NCBI RefSeq assembly: GCF_002777255.1
Contig: NZ_CP017634.1
Coordinates: forward strand, 2,244,903-2,308,902
From: Candidatus Formimonas warabiya
Lineage (GTDB): Bacteria; Bacillota; Dehalobacteriia; Dehalobacteriales; Dehalobacteriaceae
DNA: 64,000 nucleotides
Direction of reading: 5' to 3'
The notes below the pieces were generated by a model that had not been told where the DNA came from, searched no databases, and saw only the letters and a program-made list of their open reading frames with translations. This document shows positions 16,860-24,994 of this stretch, piece after piece (the first letter of the stretch is position 1; the number at the start of each line of letters is the position of its first letter). The position numbers were made by a program, and so were the translations under genes.

Positions 16860-17744
16860 AGGCTTTAACGGACAAATTCCGCTCACGCCGGCGACCCCGC
16901 CTAAAATAAGGAAGAGAGAAAGGATCGACAGCATGCTCACTTGTTCATTTAAGAAGAAGACCCCGGCCATCACACCTACCATGGGAATGAGATAGGTCAC
17001 TAAAGAAGTATTGGTAGCACCGACTGCAGTGAGCAAATGAAAATACATCACATAAGGAATGGCCGTGCCGAATAGGGCCAGTCCCAACACGGCCAGCAGG
17101 GACAACCCGCTGGGACGCAAAGTCCATGGCGCTTCTGCCAGCATAAAAGGAAGGATGGTGAGGAGGCCCGCCACAACCTGTCCGGCGGTGACTACCGAAG
17201 CTTTCATTCCCTTCAACATACTTCCGTATACGGCAGCCGAGGCATAACAGGCTGAGGCCAGGACCATGGCCATCTGAGCCCAGATATGTACCCCCAATCC
17301 ATTTACCGCATCAGGGCCAATTAACAGGATCACACCAATCAATCCTACGCCCAAACCGGCTAATTTGGTCCCCGTCATGCGTTCGCTCCGGGCCACAAAG
17401 TGGCCGAACAGGATGGTGAATAAAGGCATAGTCGCACCTAGAATTGCCGCCAAGCCGCTGTCAATATAAATCTCCCCCCAGGCTATTAAGAGGTAGGGGG
17501 CCGTACAATTGGTGACACCTAAAATCAAAAAGGGAAGCCATGCCCGCCCCGGTTTCGGCATCTTGCTTCCTGTCCCGTATACATAACACAACAAAAACAG
17601 GGACGCCAAAAATAGCCTGAGTCCTACCAGCGTACAGGGAGGTAAAGATGCTACCGCCACTTTAATAAAAAGAAAACTAATCCCCCAAAGAATTGCTGTA
17701 ATGATCAGCAATAAAAAATCGCCAGACCTGACTTCCCGGTTCAT
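16758..17744 (-). CDS. EamA/DMT-family transporter
   Basis: 328 residues with ten hydrophobic segments in two EamA halves. Marks are AILWGISFLFIKVAVASLPP at the start, LRLFLASLFLL, SGLAAILGATMPLFTILFGHF, and in the second half ACYASAAVYGSMLKG and YLIPMVGVMAGVFFLNEQVS. Members export amino acids or other metabolites; the substrate cannot be told from sequence. The last 35 or so residues (from PLKPLKKESIDQM) are hydrophilic, extend beyond a typical EamA end, and lie antisense to gerKD. A GGGGACAGGG site precedes the ATG. Confidence 0.88.
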   Translation of the reverse strand: MNREVRSGDFLLLIITAILWGISFLFIKVAVASLPPCTLVGLRLFLASLFLLCYVYGTGSKMPKPGRAWLPFLILGVTNCTAPYLLIAWGEIYIDSGLAAILGATMPLFTILFGHFVARSERMTGTKLAGLGVGLIGVILLIGPDAVNGLGVHIWAQMAMVLASACYASAAVYGSMLKGMKASVVTAGQVVAGLLTILPFMLAEAPWTLRPSGLSLLAVLGLALFGTAIPYVMYFHLLTAVGATNTSLVTYLIPMVGVMAGVFFLNEQVSMLSILSLFLILGGVAGVSGICPLKPLKKESIDQMIDDQGHIGKLYTPKNEQAEDETKG

Positions 17745-17970
17745 TCCCTGTCCCCTTGATGCAACATAGAACTACTGGCTTATCATTTTTCTTTTTTTCT
17801 ACATAAATTGCCGCATTCCTGCCAAATTTTACAATTTTCGTTGGCAAGCAATCTGATAGAAAAAATTTTCCCCTTTCCTTTTTTATTCAAGGTTCATTAA
17901 AGGTCACGTGTTTATGATGGTAAATGTAAGGCAGCTGCTTACAAAAAAATTTTTTGGAGGTATCATAAAC

Positions 17971-18561
17971 ATGAAAAGCAAAATTTTATCCATGCTGGGC
18001 ACAACAAAGAAAAAAGCGGGTGCTGTTGTTCTTTGCGGGGCCCTTGTTGCCGCAATAGGCGTTGGAACAGCTTATGCAGCAGGCTCTATCACTTCTTTGC
18101 AGGTTCAAGTGAAAAACGGGGTTAAAAGCTATTCCACAGACGGCGGCAAAACCTGGGCCAAAAAGGTTCCTGATGGTGTAACGGTGAACGACAAAGACGG
18201 CAAAATCACCGTCACCAATGGTGTTCCCCCGAAAGATGCTGATGGGAAAGGCCTGCTGAGCAAAGTGGAAAACGGGGTTAGAAGCTACTCCACAGACGGC
18301 GGCAAAACCTGGAGCGAAAAGGCCCCCGACGGCGTAACAGAGACTGAGACCACAGATGGCAAATTCACCTTCACGAACGGTGATCCGTCTGAAGATGCTC
18401 ATGGCATGGGCTTGATGGTGAAAGTGGAAAGCGGCGTAAAGCTTTACTCCACGGACGGCGGTAAGACCTGGAGCGAAAATGCTCCTGACGGCGTAACAAT
18501 AGGCAAAGACGGCGCGGTAATGTTTACGGATTATGCCAACAGACAGGCAATCGAGAACTAA
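17971..18561 (+). CDS. Secreted Asp-box repeat protein
   Basis: 196 residues. A signal peptide (basic start, hydrophobic 16-35, AYA cleavage near residue 36) precedes three tandem repeats of 52-53 residues starting at about 47, 99 and 152. Each repeat has VxNGVKSYSTDGGKTW followed by APDGVT. STDGGKTW is a textbook Asp-box (BNR: S-x-D-x-G-x-x-W), the hairpin found in beta-propellers and some extracellular enzymes, but three copies are too few for a propeller and no catalytic residues are apparent. The start at 17971 has GGAGG upstream; a longer frame from 17908 is disfavoured. A hairpin then a two-component system follow on the same strand, so it may be the sensed or regulated partner. Function unknown. 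Confidence 0.8.
   Translation: MKSKILSMLGTTKKKAGAVVLCGALVAAIGVGTAYAAGSITSLQVQVKNGVKSYSTDGGKTWAKKVPDGVTVNDKDGKITVTNGVPPKDADGKGLLSKVENGVRSYSTDGGKTWSEKAPDGVTETETTDGKFTFTNGDPSEDAHGMGLMVKVESGVKLYSTDGGKTWSENAPDGVTIGKDGAVMFTDYANRQAIEN
18109..18525 (+). repeat. Three tandem ~156-159 bp coding repeats
   Basis: DNA copies begin at 18109, 18265 and 18424 (spacing 156 and 159 bases) and are strongly alike, for example around CCACAGACGGCGGCAAAACC in the first two. High DNA-level identity suggests recent internal duplication in the Asp-box gene. Confidence 0.85.
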
Positions 18562-18610
18562 TCGTCCTAAAACTGCAGATCTGCTCAGGTGTGGTAAGCC
18601 AAATAAAAGC

Positions 18611-18667
18611 ATCCACAGTTAGGGGCTGGTATCAGCTCCTAACCTGTGGATCCATCTTATTTTTTCT
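18611..18667 (+). terminator. Long hairpin terminator or attenuator
   Basis: ATCCACAG-TTAGGGGCTG pairs with CAGCTCCTAAC-CTGTGGAT (18611-18651), followed by a T-rich tail to 18667. It ends the Asp-box transcript or limits readthrough into the response regulator 29 bases on. Confidence 0.85.
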
Positions 18668-18695
18668 GGTTAATTAGGGACAAGGAGACAGGAAA

Positions 18696-19382
18696 ATGCG
18701 CATTTTAATGGTGGAAGATGAGCGGTATATGGCGGAAGCGATCGCTCAAGTTCTTAAAAAAAATCATTACAGTGTTGATTTGGCCCATAATGGCGAGGAT
18801 GGACTGTACGGCGGACTTTCCGGCATTTACGATCTCATCATTCTCGATATTATGCTGCCCAAAAGGGACGGTATCAGCGTTCTCAAAGAATTGCGCGAAA
18901 AGGGCATTGCCACGCCTGTGATTCTGTTAACGGCAAGAGGTGAAACGGAGGACAAAGTGCGCGGTCTTGACAGCGGTGCCGATGATTACTTGGCAAAACC
19001 ATTCCACACGGACGAGCTGTTAGCCCGTTTGCGTGCCCTGGGCCGTAGGAAAACGGACCTGATTAATGGCGGCATACTTAAATATGGAGATATTGAGCTG
19101 AACCCACTGACCCTTTTGCTGGGCTGTGAAAGCAGAAAGATCAAACTAACCCTAAAAGAATCCCAGCTATTGGAACTTCTTATCAAAAGAAAGGGCATGA
19201 TTCTTTCCAAAAAGATGATTATTGAAAAGCTCTGGGGTTATGATACGGATGCGGAAGACAACCATGTAGAAATACATGTCTCACTTTTACGAAAAAAATT
19301 GCATCAGCTGGACACGGATGTTTCCGTTAGTACGATCCGGGGCGCAGGATATGTGTTAAAAATGGTAAAGGATGAAGCATAG
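18696..19382 (+). CDS. OmpR-family response regulator
   Basis: 228 residues: receiver domain 1-120 with acidic pair ED (8-9), phosphorylation Asp in LIILDIMLP (about residue 52), LLTARGE and the Lys of YLAKPFH; then a winged-helix DNA-binding domain (LTLKESQLLELLIKRKGMILSKKMIIEKLWG...VEIHVSLLRKKL...STIRGAGYVLKM). It acts with the kinase encoded just downstream (overlap of coding ends). The ATG is preceded by AAGGAGACAGG. Target genes are not identifiable; the Asp-box gene upstream is a candidate. Confidence 0.92.
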   Translation: MRILMVEDERYMAEAIAQVLKKNHYSVDLAHNGEDGLYGGLSGIYDLIILDIMLPKRDGISVLKELREKGIATPVILLTARGETEDKVRGLDSGADDYLAKPFHTDELLARLRALGRRKTDLINGGILKYGDIELNPLTLLLGCESRKIKLTLKESQLLELLIKRKGMILSKKMIIEKLWGYDTDAEDNHVEIHVSLLRKKLHQLDTDVSVSTIRGAGYVLKMVKDEA

Positions 19383-20712
19383 CATGTTTAGAAAGCTGCG
19401 CAATAAATTTCTCATGCTCAATATGTCCATGACATCGCTGGTAATGATTGCTGCCTTCGCGACCGTTTATTTCATTACCTACAACAGCATCCATTCGGAA
19501 ATCCAGAATAAGCTGAACGCACGATCTGAAATGCAATTAGAAATCAAAGGAAACGACTTACCTGATCATCCGGAAAAAGAAGGAACCATGTCTCATGCCC
19601 AGTATTTCTCTTCGGATGATCCCCCTTCATTTCATATCGAGGTAGATGGGAATGGCAAGATTTTAAACATCAACTCTTTTATGGATCTGCCTGATGAAGT
19701 ATATGAGAAAGCTGCCGAGACCGCCTGGAAGAATAAGGGGAAGAATCCCACCATCACCTTAGGGGGCAAACAATGGCAATATGCCGTCACACAAGTGACA
19801 AAACATGTGATGGAAGGAAACGGGCAAGAATATACCGTGGTAGAAGACAAGTATCAGATTGTGTTTTTAGATGTGACGGCATCCCGTCAAACACTCTTTA
19901 GACTGCTTACAACATTAATCTTCGTGGGATTCATGATGCTTTTTGTTATTTTTATCATTAGCCTTTACTTTGCCAACCGGGCCATTAAACCAATTGCCGA
20001 AGCATGGGAAAAGCAGAAACAATTTGTTGCCGATGCCTCTCATGAACTGAAAACTCCCCTTTCCATCATAAACGCCAATTACGACGCACTTTTGGCAAAT
20101 CAGGAAGAAACCATTAAAAGTCAATTAAAATGGCTTGGCTATATCAGAATCGGTACCGATCGAATGACAAAACTTGTCAACGACCTTTTGTCTTTGGCTA
20201 AGATAGAGGATATCCATTCAGAAACAGGAAAAATGCCCTTTAATATCAGCACTGCAATTCATGATGTCATGTTGTCGATGGAAGCCGTGATGATGGAAAA
20301 AGGGATTCATCTCTCCCCTTCCATAGAGCCCGACATCATTGTTAAAAGTGACTCAGAAAAAGTGAAACAGGCTGTGACGATTTTATTTGATAACGCCATC
20401 AAATATACAAATGAAAAGGGGCAGATTGGTGTTTCACTGATAAAATCAAAACGTCAAGTGATATTTTCCATCAGAAATAGCGGAAAAGGAATCGCAAAAC
20501 AAGATTTGCCGAAAGTTTTTGACCGATTTTATCGGGCTGACCCCTCCAGAGCCCATGAAGGGGGCGGTTATGGGTTAGGCTTATCCATTGTAAAAACAAT
20601 CCTAGACAGATTGGGCGGCGAGATCCATGCCACAAGTGAGGAAGATGGGTTTACCACTTTTACTTTTACACTTGGAGGGATAGAGCCTCCAAATCCCCCC
20701 CGGAAAAGTTGA
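19372..20712 (+). CDS. Membrane sensor histidine kinase
   Basis: 446 residues (or 442 from the ATG at 19384). TM1 about 18-40 and TM2 about 178-202 enclose an extracellular sensor domain of about 140 residues (contains SSDDPPSFHIEVDGNGKILNINS). The cytoplasmic part has HisKA with DASHELKTPLSII (phospho-His), an N-box DNAIKYTNEKG, and GLGLSIVKTI. It overlaps the response regulator end by 11 bases, a standard cognate pair. The extracellular domain would see a surface or secreted signal, possibly linked with the Asp-box protein encoded upstream. A small GGAGG/CCTCC hairpin lies at the 3' end (20675-20691). Confidence 0.92.
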   Translation: MKHSMFRKLRNKFLMLNMSMTSLVMIAAFATVYFITYNSIHSEIQNKLNARSEMQLEIKGNDLPDHPEKEGTMSHAQYFSSDDPPSFHIEVDGNGKILNINSFMDLPDEVYEKAAETAWKNKGKNPTITLGGKQWQYAVTQVTKHVMEGNGQEYTVVEDKYQIVFLDVTASRQTLFRLLTTLIFVGFMMLFVIFIISLYFANRAIKPIAEAWEKQKQFVADASHELKTPLSIINANYDALLANQEETIKSQLKWLGYIRIGTDRMTKLVNDLLSLAKIEDIHSETGKMPFNISTAIHDVMLSMEAVMMEKGIHLSPSIEPDIIVKSDSEKVKQAVTILFDNAIKYTNEKGQIGVSLIKSKRQVIFSIRNSGKGIAKQDLPKVFDRFYRADPSRAHEGGGYGLGLSIVKTILDRLGGEIHATSEEDGFTTFTFTLGGIEPPNPPRKS

Positions 20713-20757
20713 GACCATAGCACGGATCGAAAAAAACATCTGTCTATTCCATTTCAG

Positions 20758-20792
20758 TGCCAAAATTTTATTCACATTTTGCGGTACCGCAA
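20758..20792. promoter_or_regulatory. Operator-like elements before the sigma-54 activator
   Basis: Two items: TGCCAAAATTTTATTCA (20758-20774), which recurs exactly at 24735-24751 across the aconitase-X promoter, and the perfect 14-base palindrome TTGCGGTACCGCAA (20779-20792). Both lie 160-190 bases upstream of the activator gene and are candidate binding sites for it or for its own regulator. Confidence 0.4.
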
Positions 20793-20949
20793 CTTGTTTT
20801 TCCCCAAAACCACCCGTAAAAAATATGGAGAATATCTCACGAATCAAAGACCTTGCCATTTTTGCATATATTTTATGCATGACTTCGTGTATAATCGTTT
20901 TAGATATTTTCTTCAATGACGGCTGGCGGAAAATCGAGGAGGCGGGAAA

Positions 20950-22665
20950 ATGGCAAATGAAAGTTTTTTGTTTCAAAAAATATTGGATAAGATCAAGGAT
21001 GGGGTGATTGTTTTTGATCCGTCCTTGCAGATCATCTTTGTAAACAAGAAGGCCGAGAGACTTGTCCGGTCCGGTTTCGGTAAATTCAGCGACATCGCCG
21101 CGTATTACAATTTGAACAGCTCTCTGGAGTCCCTGCGGCGTTCCAAACGGATTGAGCATAATGACCAGATATTAGAATTTACCAGCAGCATGGTAAGCCT
21201 TGATAACCTTTCCTATCCCTTGCTAATCATTTCCGACTGCACCAGGCTGGACCAGCTGGAAAAAGAAAGCTATTGCTATTCAACGATATTAAATACGATC
21301 AATGAAGGGGTTATTCTCAGCAATCCTAAAGGCTATATCACATTTTACAACAAACAAATCCAAAAATTTGAGGGTTTGGATGCGGCCAATGTGGTGGGAC
21401 GTCATATGACCGAAGTGTATAATATTACGGAAGAAGTCAGTGAGCACCTTTCCATCTTGAAAACGAAAAAACCCATTATTGACCGCTATCAAAAGTTTCT
21501 TACCGCCGACAACAGAGAACTGTATTCCATCGGCAGTTCTTATCCCATTTATAAGAATGGAGAGATCATTGCCCTTTTTACCGTGTGCCGGAATTTAACG
21601 AAAATTCAGGAGTTATTGAACAAAACCATGCAGGTCCAGGAAAAAGCCCTGGGGAACACCTATATTGAGGATATGGGAAACAATACCCGTTTCCAGCTGG
21701 GCGATATTGTCACCAACAGCAGCGTGATGCTGGAGGTACTGGAAAAGGCGAGAAAAGCAGCCCTGGTCAACGCCCCTGTACTTGTTTGGGGCGAAACGGG
21801 AACGGGAAAGGAACTTTTCGTGCAGGGAATTCACAACGAAAACCCCCTGACCCGAAAAGAACCCTTTATTGCGGTAAATTGTGCGGCGATTCCGGAATCT
21901 CTTTTAGAGAGCCTGCTTTTCGGAACCACCAAGGGCAGTTTTACCGGATCTGTGGAGACCGCCGGACTTTTTGAACAGGCCCATAAGGGAACCCTTTACC
22001 TGGATGAAATCAACTCTATGCCCTTGAACCTGCAGGCCAAACTATTGCGGGCCGTGCAGGAAAAAAAATACCGCAAATTGGGCGGCAAAGAAGAACTGCC
22101 CGTCAAATGCCGCATTATCAGCTCCACCAATTTGGACCCCCTGCACTGTGTGGCGAAAGAAATGCTCCGGAAAGACCTCTATTACCGCCTCTCGGTATTG
22201 GTTCTGGAAATCCCGCCCCTGGCCAAACGCAAAGAAGATATCCCTCTTTTAATGAATCATTTCATCAACACTTTTTCCGCCAAGTACGGTAAAAGAGTAA
22301 GCAGAATCTCCTTTGATCTGGTTGACGCTTTTTGTAATTATCCCTGGTCCGGTAATGTGCGGGAGTTGGAACATGTGATTGAATCGGCGATTACCATGAT
22401 TAATGAAGAAGGCATTCTCCTGCCGGAGCATTTTCCGCCCAGCCTGCGGCACAAATGGGAGAATCCCCTTCCCCCACCCATAAAAACAAGTGCCAACGGC
22501 CTTTTGGAGATTCTCGATTACACCGAAAAGGAAACGATTCGAAAAGCACTGGAAGAATGCAACTGGAATGTCTCCATGTCGGCCCGCAGACTGAAAATCG
22601 GCCGGCAAAATCTCCAGTACCGCATGAAAAAAAACAACATCAGGCCGCCGGTCATCATCACTTAG
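20950..22665 (+). CDS. Sigma-54-dependent activator with PAS domains
   Basis: 571 residues. Two PAS-like sensor regions (about 10-75 and 105-220, for example ILNTINEGVILSNPKGYITFYNKQI), an AAA+ sigma-54 interaction domain (about 255-480) with Walker A GETGTGKE near 280, Walker B TLYLDEINSMP, and a Fis-type helix-turn-helix at the C-terminus (LEECNWNVSMSARRLKIGRQNLQYRMKK). The sigma-54 contact loop reads GSFTGS instead of the usual GAFTGA, keeping the key Phe and Thr. No receiver domain, so a ligand-sensing PAS is likely. The ATG follows GGAGGCGGG. The convergent aconitase-X operon with a -24/-12 promoter is its probable target. Confidence 0.93.
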   Translation: MANESFLFQKILDKIKDGVIVFDPSLQIIFVNKKAERLVRSGFGKFSDIAAYYNLNSSLESLRRSKRIEHNDQILEFTSSMVSLDNLSYPLLIISDCTRLDQLEKESYCYSTILNTINEGVILSNPKGYITFYNKQIQKFEGLDAANVVGRHMTEVYNITEEVSEHLSILKTKKPIIDRYQKFLTADNRELYSIGSSYPIYKNGEIIALFTVCRNLTKIQELLNKTMQVQEKALGNTYIEDMGNNTRFQLGDIVTNSSVMLEVLEKARKAALVNAPVLVWGETGTGKELFVQGIHNENPLTRKEPFIAVNCAAIPESLLESLLFGTTKGSFTGSVETAGLFEQAHKGTLYLDEINSMPLNLQAKLLRAVQEKKYRKLGGKEELPVKCRIISSTNLDPLHCVAKEMLRKDLYYRLSVLVLEIPPLAKRKEDIPLLMNHFINTFSAKYGKRVSRISFDLVDAFCNYPWSGNVRELEHVIESAITMINEEGILLPEHFPPSLRHKWENPLPPPIKTSANGLLEILDYTEKETIRKALEECNWNVSMSARRLKIGRQNLQYRMKKNNIRPPVIIT

Positions 22666-22688
22666 CCTTCCCCTGCATAGATATCTTT

Positions 22689-22721
22689 CACCTGCATGAT
22701 TCTTGTGCAGGTGATTTTTTT
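22689..22721 (+). terminator. Terminator with CACCTGCAT palindrome
   Basis: CACCTGCA (22689-22696) pairs with TGCAGGTG (22706-22713), then ATTTTTTT. It ends the sigma-54 activator transcript. The central 21 bases (22691-22711) resemble palindromes at 54999-55019 and 55228-55248. Confidence 0.8.
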
Positions 22722-22831
22722 GTTGTCTTTCTGCGAAATTTTAAACGCCATGCCCTCCTGCACATAATATTTGCACGCTCTCCCTGTCCCTCAGTTTATA
22801 CCCTTCCCCTGATCCTCTGGGGCCAACCCCT

Positions 22832-23245
22832 TTATCTTTCTGTTATTTCAACAATCCCTTCATTGCCGTCAACCTTAACCCAGTTGCCGGTTTTTATGAA
22901 TGCAAAAGGATCCTCTTCCAAATCGGTGACCACAGGAATGTCCAAAACTACAGAGGCTACGGCCGCCTTAGAGTCTAATTTGGTAAAAACCATGGCCGCG
23001 GGAGCTACCTGGGCAATCTTCACCGCATGAAAATGCATGGACCACCCGTTTGATCCCTTGCTGCCGGGCAGAATCAGCACGGCGCCTTTGATACACGCTC
23101 CCTCTAAAGGGTGCCCCTTTTCAATGATCAGTCCGGTCTTCGCGTCAATCCCATTCCAGCCCATTATTGTTTCCGGGCAAACTAAGGCTCTTCCCTCCGC
23201 GATTCCTTTTATGGCCCCTCTGCCCTGTAATATGATCCTGGTCAT
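22832..23245 (-). CDS. Aconitase X swivel-domain subunit (DUF126)
   Basis: 137 residues, the small subunit of a split aconitase-X hydro-lyase. It carries the DUF126 signature (ALVCPETIMGWNGIDAKTG, HPLEGACIKGAVLILPGSKGSNGWSMHFHAVK, ALESKAAVASVVLDIPVV-like end). In characterised relatives the two subunits form a [Fe-S] dehydratase: phosphomevalonate dehydratase in archaea and cis-3-hydroxyproline dehydratase in bacteria. It starts one base after the large-subunit stop, so the two are coupled. Substrate here is not known; a catabolic one is likely because an activator and sigma-54 promoter serve it. Confidence 0.9.
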   Translation of the reverse strand: MTRIILQGRGAIKGIAEGRALVCPETIMGWNGIDAKTGLIIEKGHPLEGACIKGAVLILPGSKGSNGWSMHFHAVKIAQVAPAAMVFTKLDSKAAVASVVLDIPVVTDLEEDPFAFIKTGNWVKVDGNEGIVEITER

Positions 23246-23246
23246 T

Positions 23247-24515
23247 TTACCTGCCCTCCCATTTTCCGCTTAGAGCTGATTTTAAACAATCCTCTGCCGA
23301 GCCAAAATAGACCGGTGCGGAAGTGATGGGCGCAATACTATGGGCTTGTTTGGCAGAGTCGAATGCCATGCCCCGGGCGCCTTGGGGTATTTTCCCATGG
23401 GTCACCGGACAACTGCTCGTGAGAAGGACCCCGCCGGCCCGCCTGATCTTTTCCGTATACCCGCACAGATCGGCAATCGCCTTAATGCCATAGACCGTCC
23501 AGACCTGCAATTCCACCTGGGAGGAAATCCGCTTTCCATCCAAAAAATCGGCGACCAGCCTGATCTCTTCAATGGAATAATGGGGACAGCCCAGGCTAAT
23601 GAAATCGATCTCCCCCCGCCCCCCGGCACTTACATCGGCAAGGGACTCGTCCAGGTCCTCCTCTGTAATCGGCATCACATCCCGGGGCGGCTTCCCGCCG
23701 CAGGCCTGGTCCAGGGTCATCGCCTCAGGTGTGATGCCCACGATGTGGCACATTTCCGGGCCCCCGGTTTCTGCCATGGCAGCATAACAGGCTTTAATTT
23801 TATGCAGGTCCGGACGACTAAAATTGCCGTCAATAACAGGTATGGCGTGGCAGGGGAGTTTCCGGCCAATGGTATAGCCCAGCAAACCCCAGTCCATCAC
23901 CGAGGCGGACCTGCTTTCGATCTTAAAAACGTGGGTTCCCTTCCGGTTGCTCATGATGTGATTGCCCCATAAAGGAGTCCTGCCGCACACCGCGGCACAA
24001 AAACCGGCTTCAATCCCATCCCCGTTCCCGCAAGCACCCCAAAGAGAGTTTAAAATCAGAACAACGCTTGATTCACTGGTTACAAAGTGTTCCCCCATCA
24101 GCGGGATAAATCCCACCAGATAGGGCGCGCAGGTTCCCGTGAGATGAACGCCTGCAGCCAGATAGCGCCGGAGAAATTCTTGATTCTTTTGATATTCCTC
24201 CTCGCTAACCCCCAGATGTGCCCATTTTTCCGGATCCATAGGGGAAACACAAGACTGGCAATAACAAGCCATTTTATCGAGAATTACTTTTTCCGAAGAG
24301 CAAAAGCACATTTCCGAGATGATCAGATCGATATCCTCAGATTTAAAAACCTCCAGGTAAGGATGGGCACCGCAAAACAGGGTGGCTTTGGTCACCTGGC
24401 ACAGCTCTTCCGCCCCCAATACCTGGGCATATTTTACAATAAATTCCATCGCTTTCTGTTTTAATTTTCCTTCAGATCCATCCAGCAGGCGTTTTTCATC
24501 ATCAGTAAGTTTCAA
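23247..24515 (-). CDS. Aconitase X catalytic subunit (DUF521)
   Basis: 422 residues, large subunit of aconitase X. Family marks: LTDDEKRLLDGSEG at the start, GVHLTGTCAPYLVGFIPLMGEHFVTSESSVVLILNSLWGACGN, HIVGITPEAMTL, DFISLGCPHYSIEEI and LLTSSCPVTHG, with Cys residues that would bind the Fe-S cluster. It is a cytoplasmic dehydratase with the small subunit. The start is TTG with AGGAGGAGAA upstream. Gene order (large then small), TTG start and an upstream -24/-12 promoter make a two-gene catabolic operon. In Bacteria the best-known activity is cis-3-hydroxy-L-proline dehydration, but no proline-pathway genes are adjacent, so this stays a hypothesis. Confidence 0.92.
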   Translation of the reverse strand: MKLTDDEKRLLDGSEGKLKQKAMEFIVKYAQVLGAEELCQVTKATLFCGAHPYLEVFKSEDIDLIISEMCFCSSEKVILDKMACYCQSCVSPMDPEKWAHLGVSEEEYQKNQEFLRRYLAAGVHLTGTCAPYLVGFIPLMGEHFVTSESSVVLILNSLWGACGNGDGIEAGFCAAVCGRTPLWGNHIMSNRKGTHVFKIESRSASVMDWGLLGYTIGRKLPCHAIPVIDGNFSRPDLHKIKACYAAMAETGGPEMCHIVGITPEAMTLDQACGGKPPRDVMPITEEDLDESLADVSAGGRGEIDFISLGCPHYSIEEIRLVADFLDGKRISSQVELQVWTVYGIKAIADLCGYTEKIRRAGGVLLTSSCPVTHGKIPQGARGMAFDSAKQAHSIAPITSAPVYFGSAEDCLKSALSGKWEGR

Positions 24516-24722
24516 AACCCATTCTCCTCCTTTTTTAAAGCATTTAAAGAGTAGGACTTTTTATACCACCTGTAAAACAGGTGAATTTTTTTATCCTAAT
24601 AAATTTACCATAACATTCATTATGGAACAATTCCTTTAGTTGAACATTCATCCAAACCTCCTGTTTGATCAACATTTTGACTTACCATCTGACACCTCTT
24701 TCTCTATGCCCAATCATTATTT
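24516..24722 (-). other. Leader of the aconitase-X operon
   Basis: About 200 bases of AT-rich transcribed leader between the sigma-54 start and the TTG start codon. It contains the hairpin CACCTG-TAAAA-CAGGTG (24567-24583). On the plus strand that hairpin is followed by AATTTTTTT and could stop rightward transcription; on the minus strand it has no T-run. No ORF is convincing. Confidence 0.5.
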
Positions 24723-24741
24723 AAGCAATTTTTATGCCAAA
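24723..24741 (-). promoter_or_regulatory. Sigma-54 (-24/-12) promoter of aconitase-X operon
   Basis: On the minus strand TTGGCAT-AAAAA-TTGCTT. The GG and GC dinucleotides are exactly 12 bases apart, as sigma-54 requires. The start site would fall near 24713. Confidence 0.8.
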
Positions 24742-24994
24742 ATTTTATTCATATTTTTTCTTTTTTGCACCTGCAGTCTGCCTCTCTACCAGCCTTGTGT
24801 TTTCTATAATTTTGGAAAACTACTATTTCTTCAGTTTAGTTAATTGATTGGGTTGGGATTGTAAAGGAGGGGCATGGCTATTCCCCGTCTGTGTTGAAAA
24901 CTATTCGTCACTTTGATATACTGGATACGAATAATTTTGTCATAAATAATGGTAAAAGGGAAAAAATTATACATTTATTAAAGGATATCAATTT
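24742..24994. other. Intergenic region with no gene
   Basis: About 250 bp of AT-rich DNA. The left part should hold activator sites for the sigma-54 promoter (note GCACCTGCAG near 24767-24776). The right part must hold the promoter of the solute-binding protein gene; I see no strong consensus. Short ORFs here lack ribosome sites. Confidence 0.4.

Noticed and set aside
20743..20765. Possible minus-strand sigma-54 promoter (TTGGCAC...)
   Set aside because: The -24 half is good but the -12 half reads TGGA instead of TTGC, and no minus-strand gene lies downstream.
24640..24843. 67-codon open frame between aconitase-X and the solute-binding gene
   Set aside because: It overlaps the sigma-54 promoter, lacks a ribosome site and has a low-complexity Phe/Leu-rich translation from AT-rich DNA.
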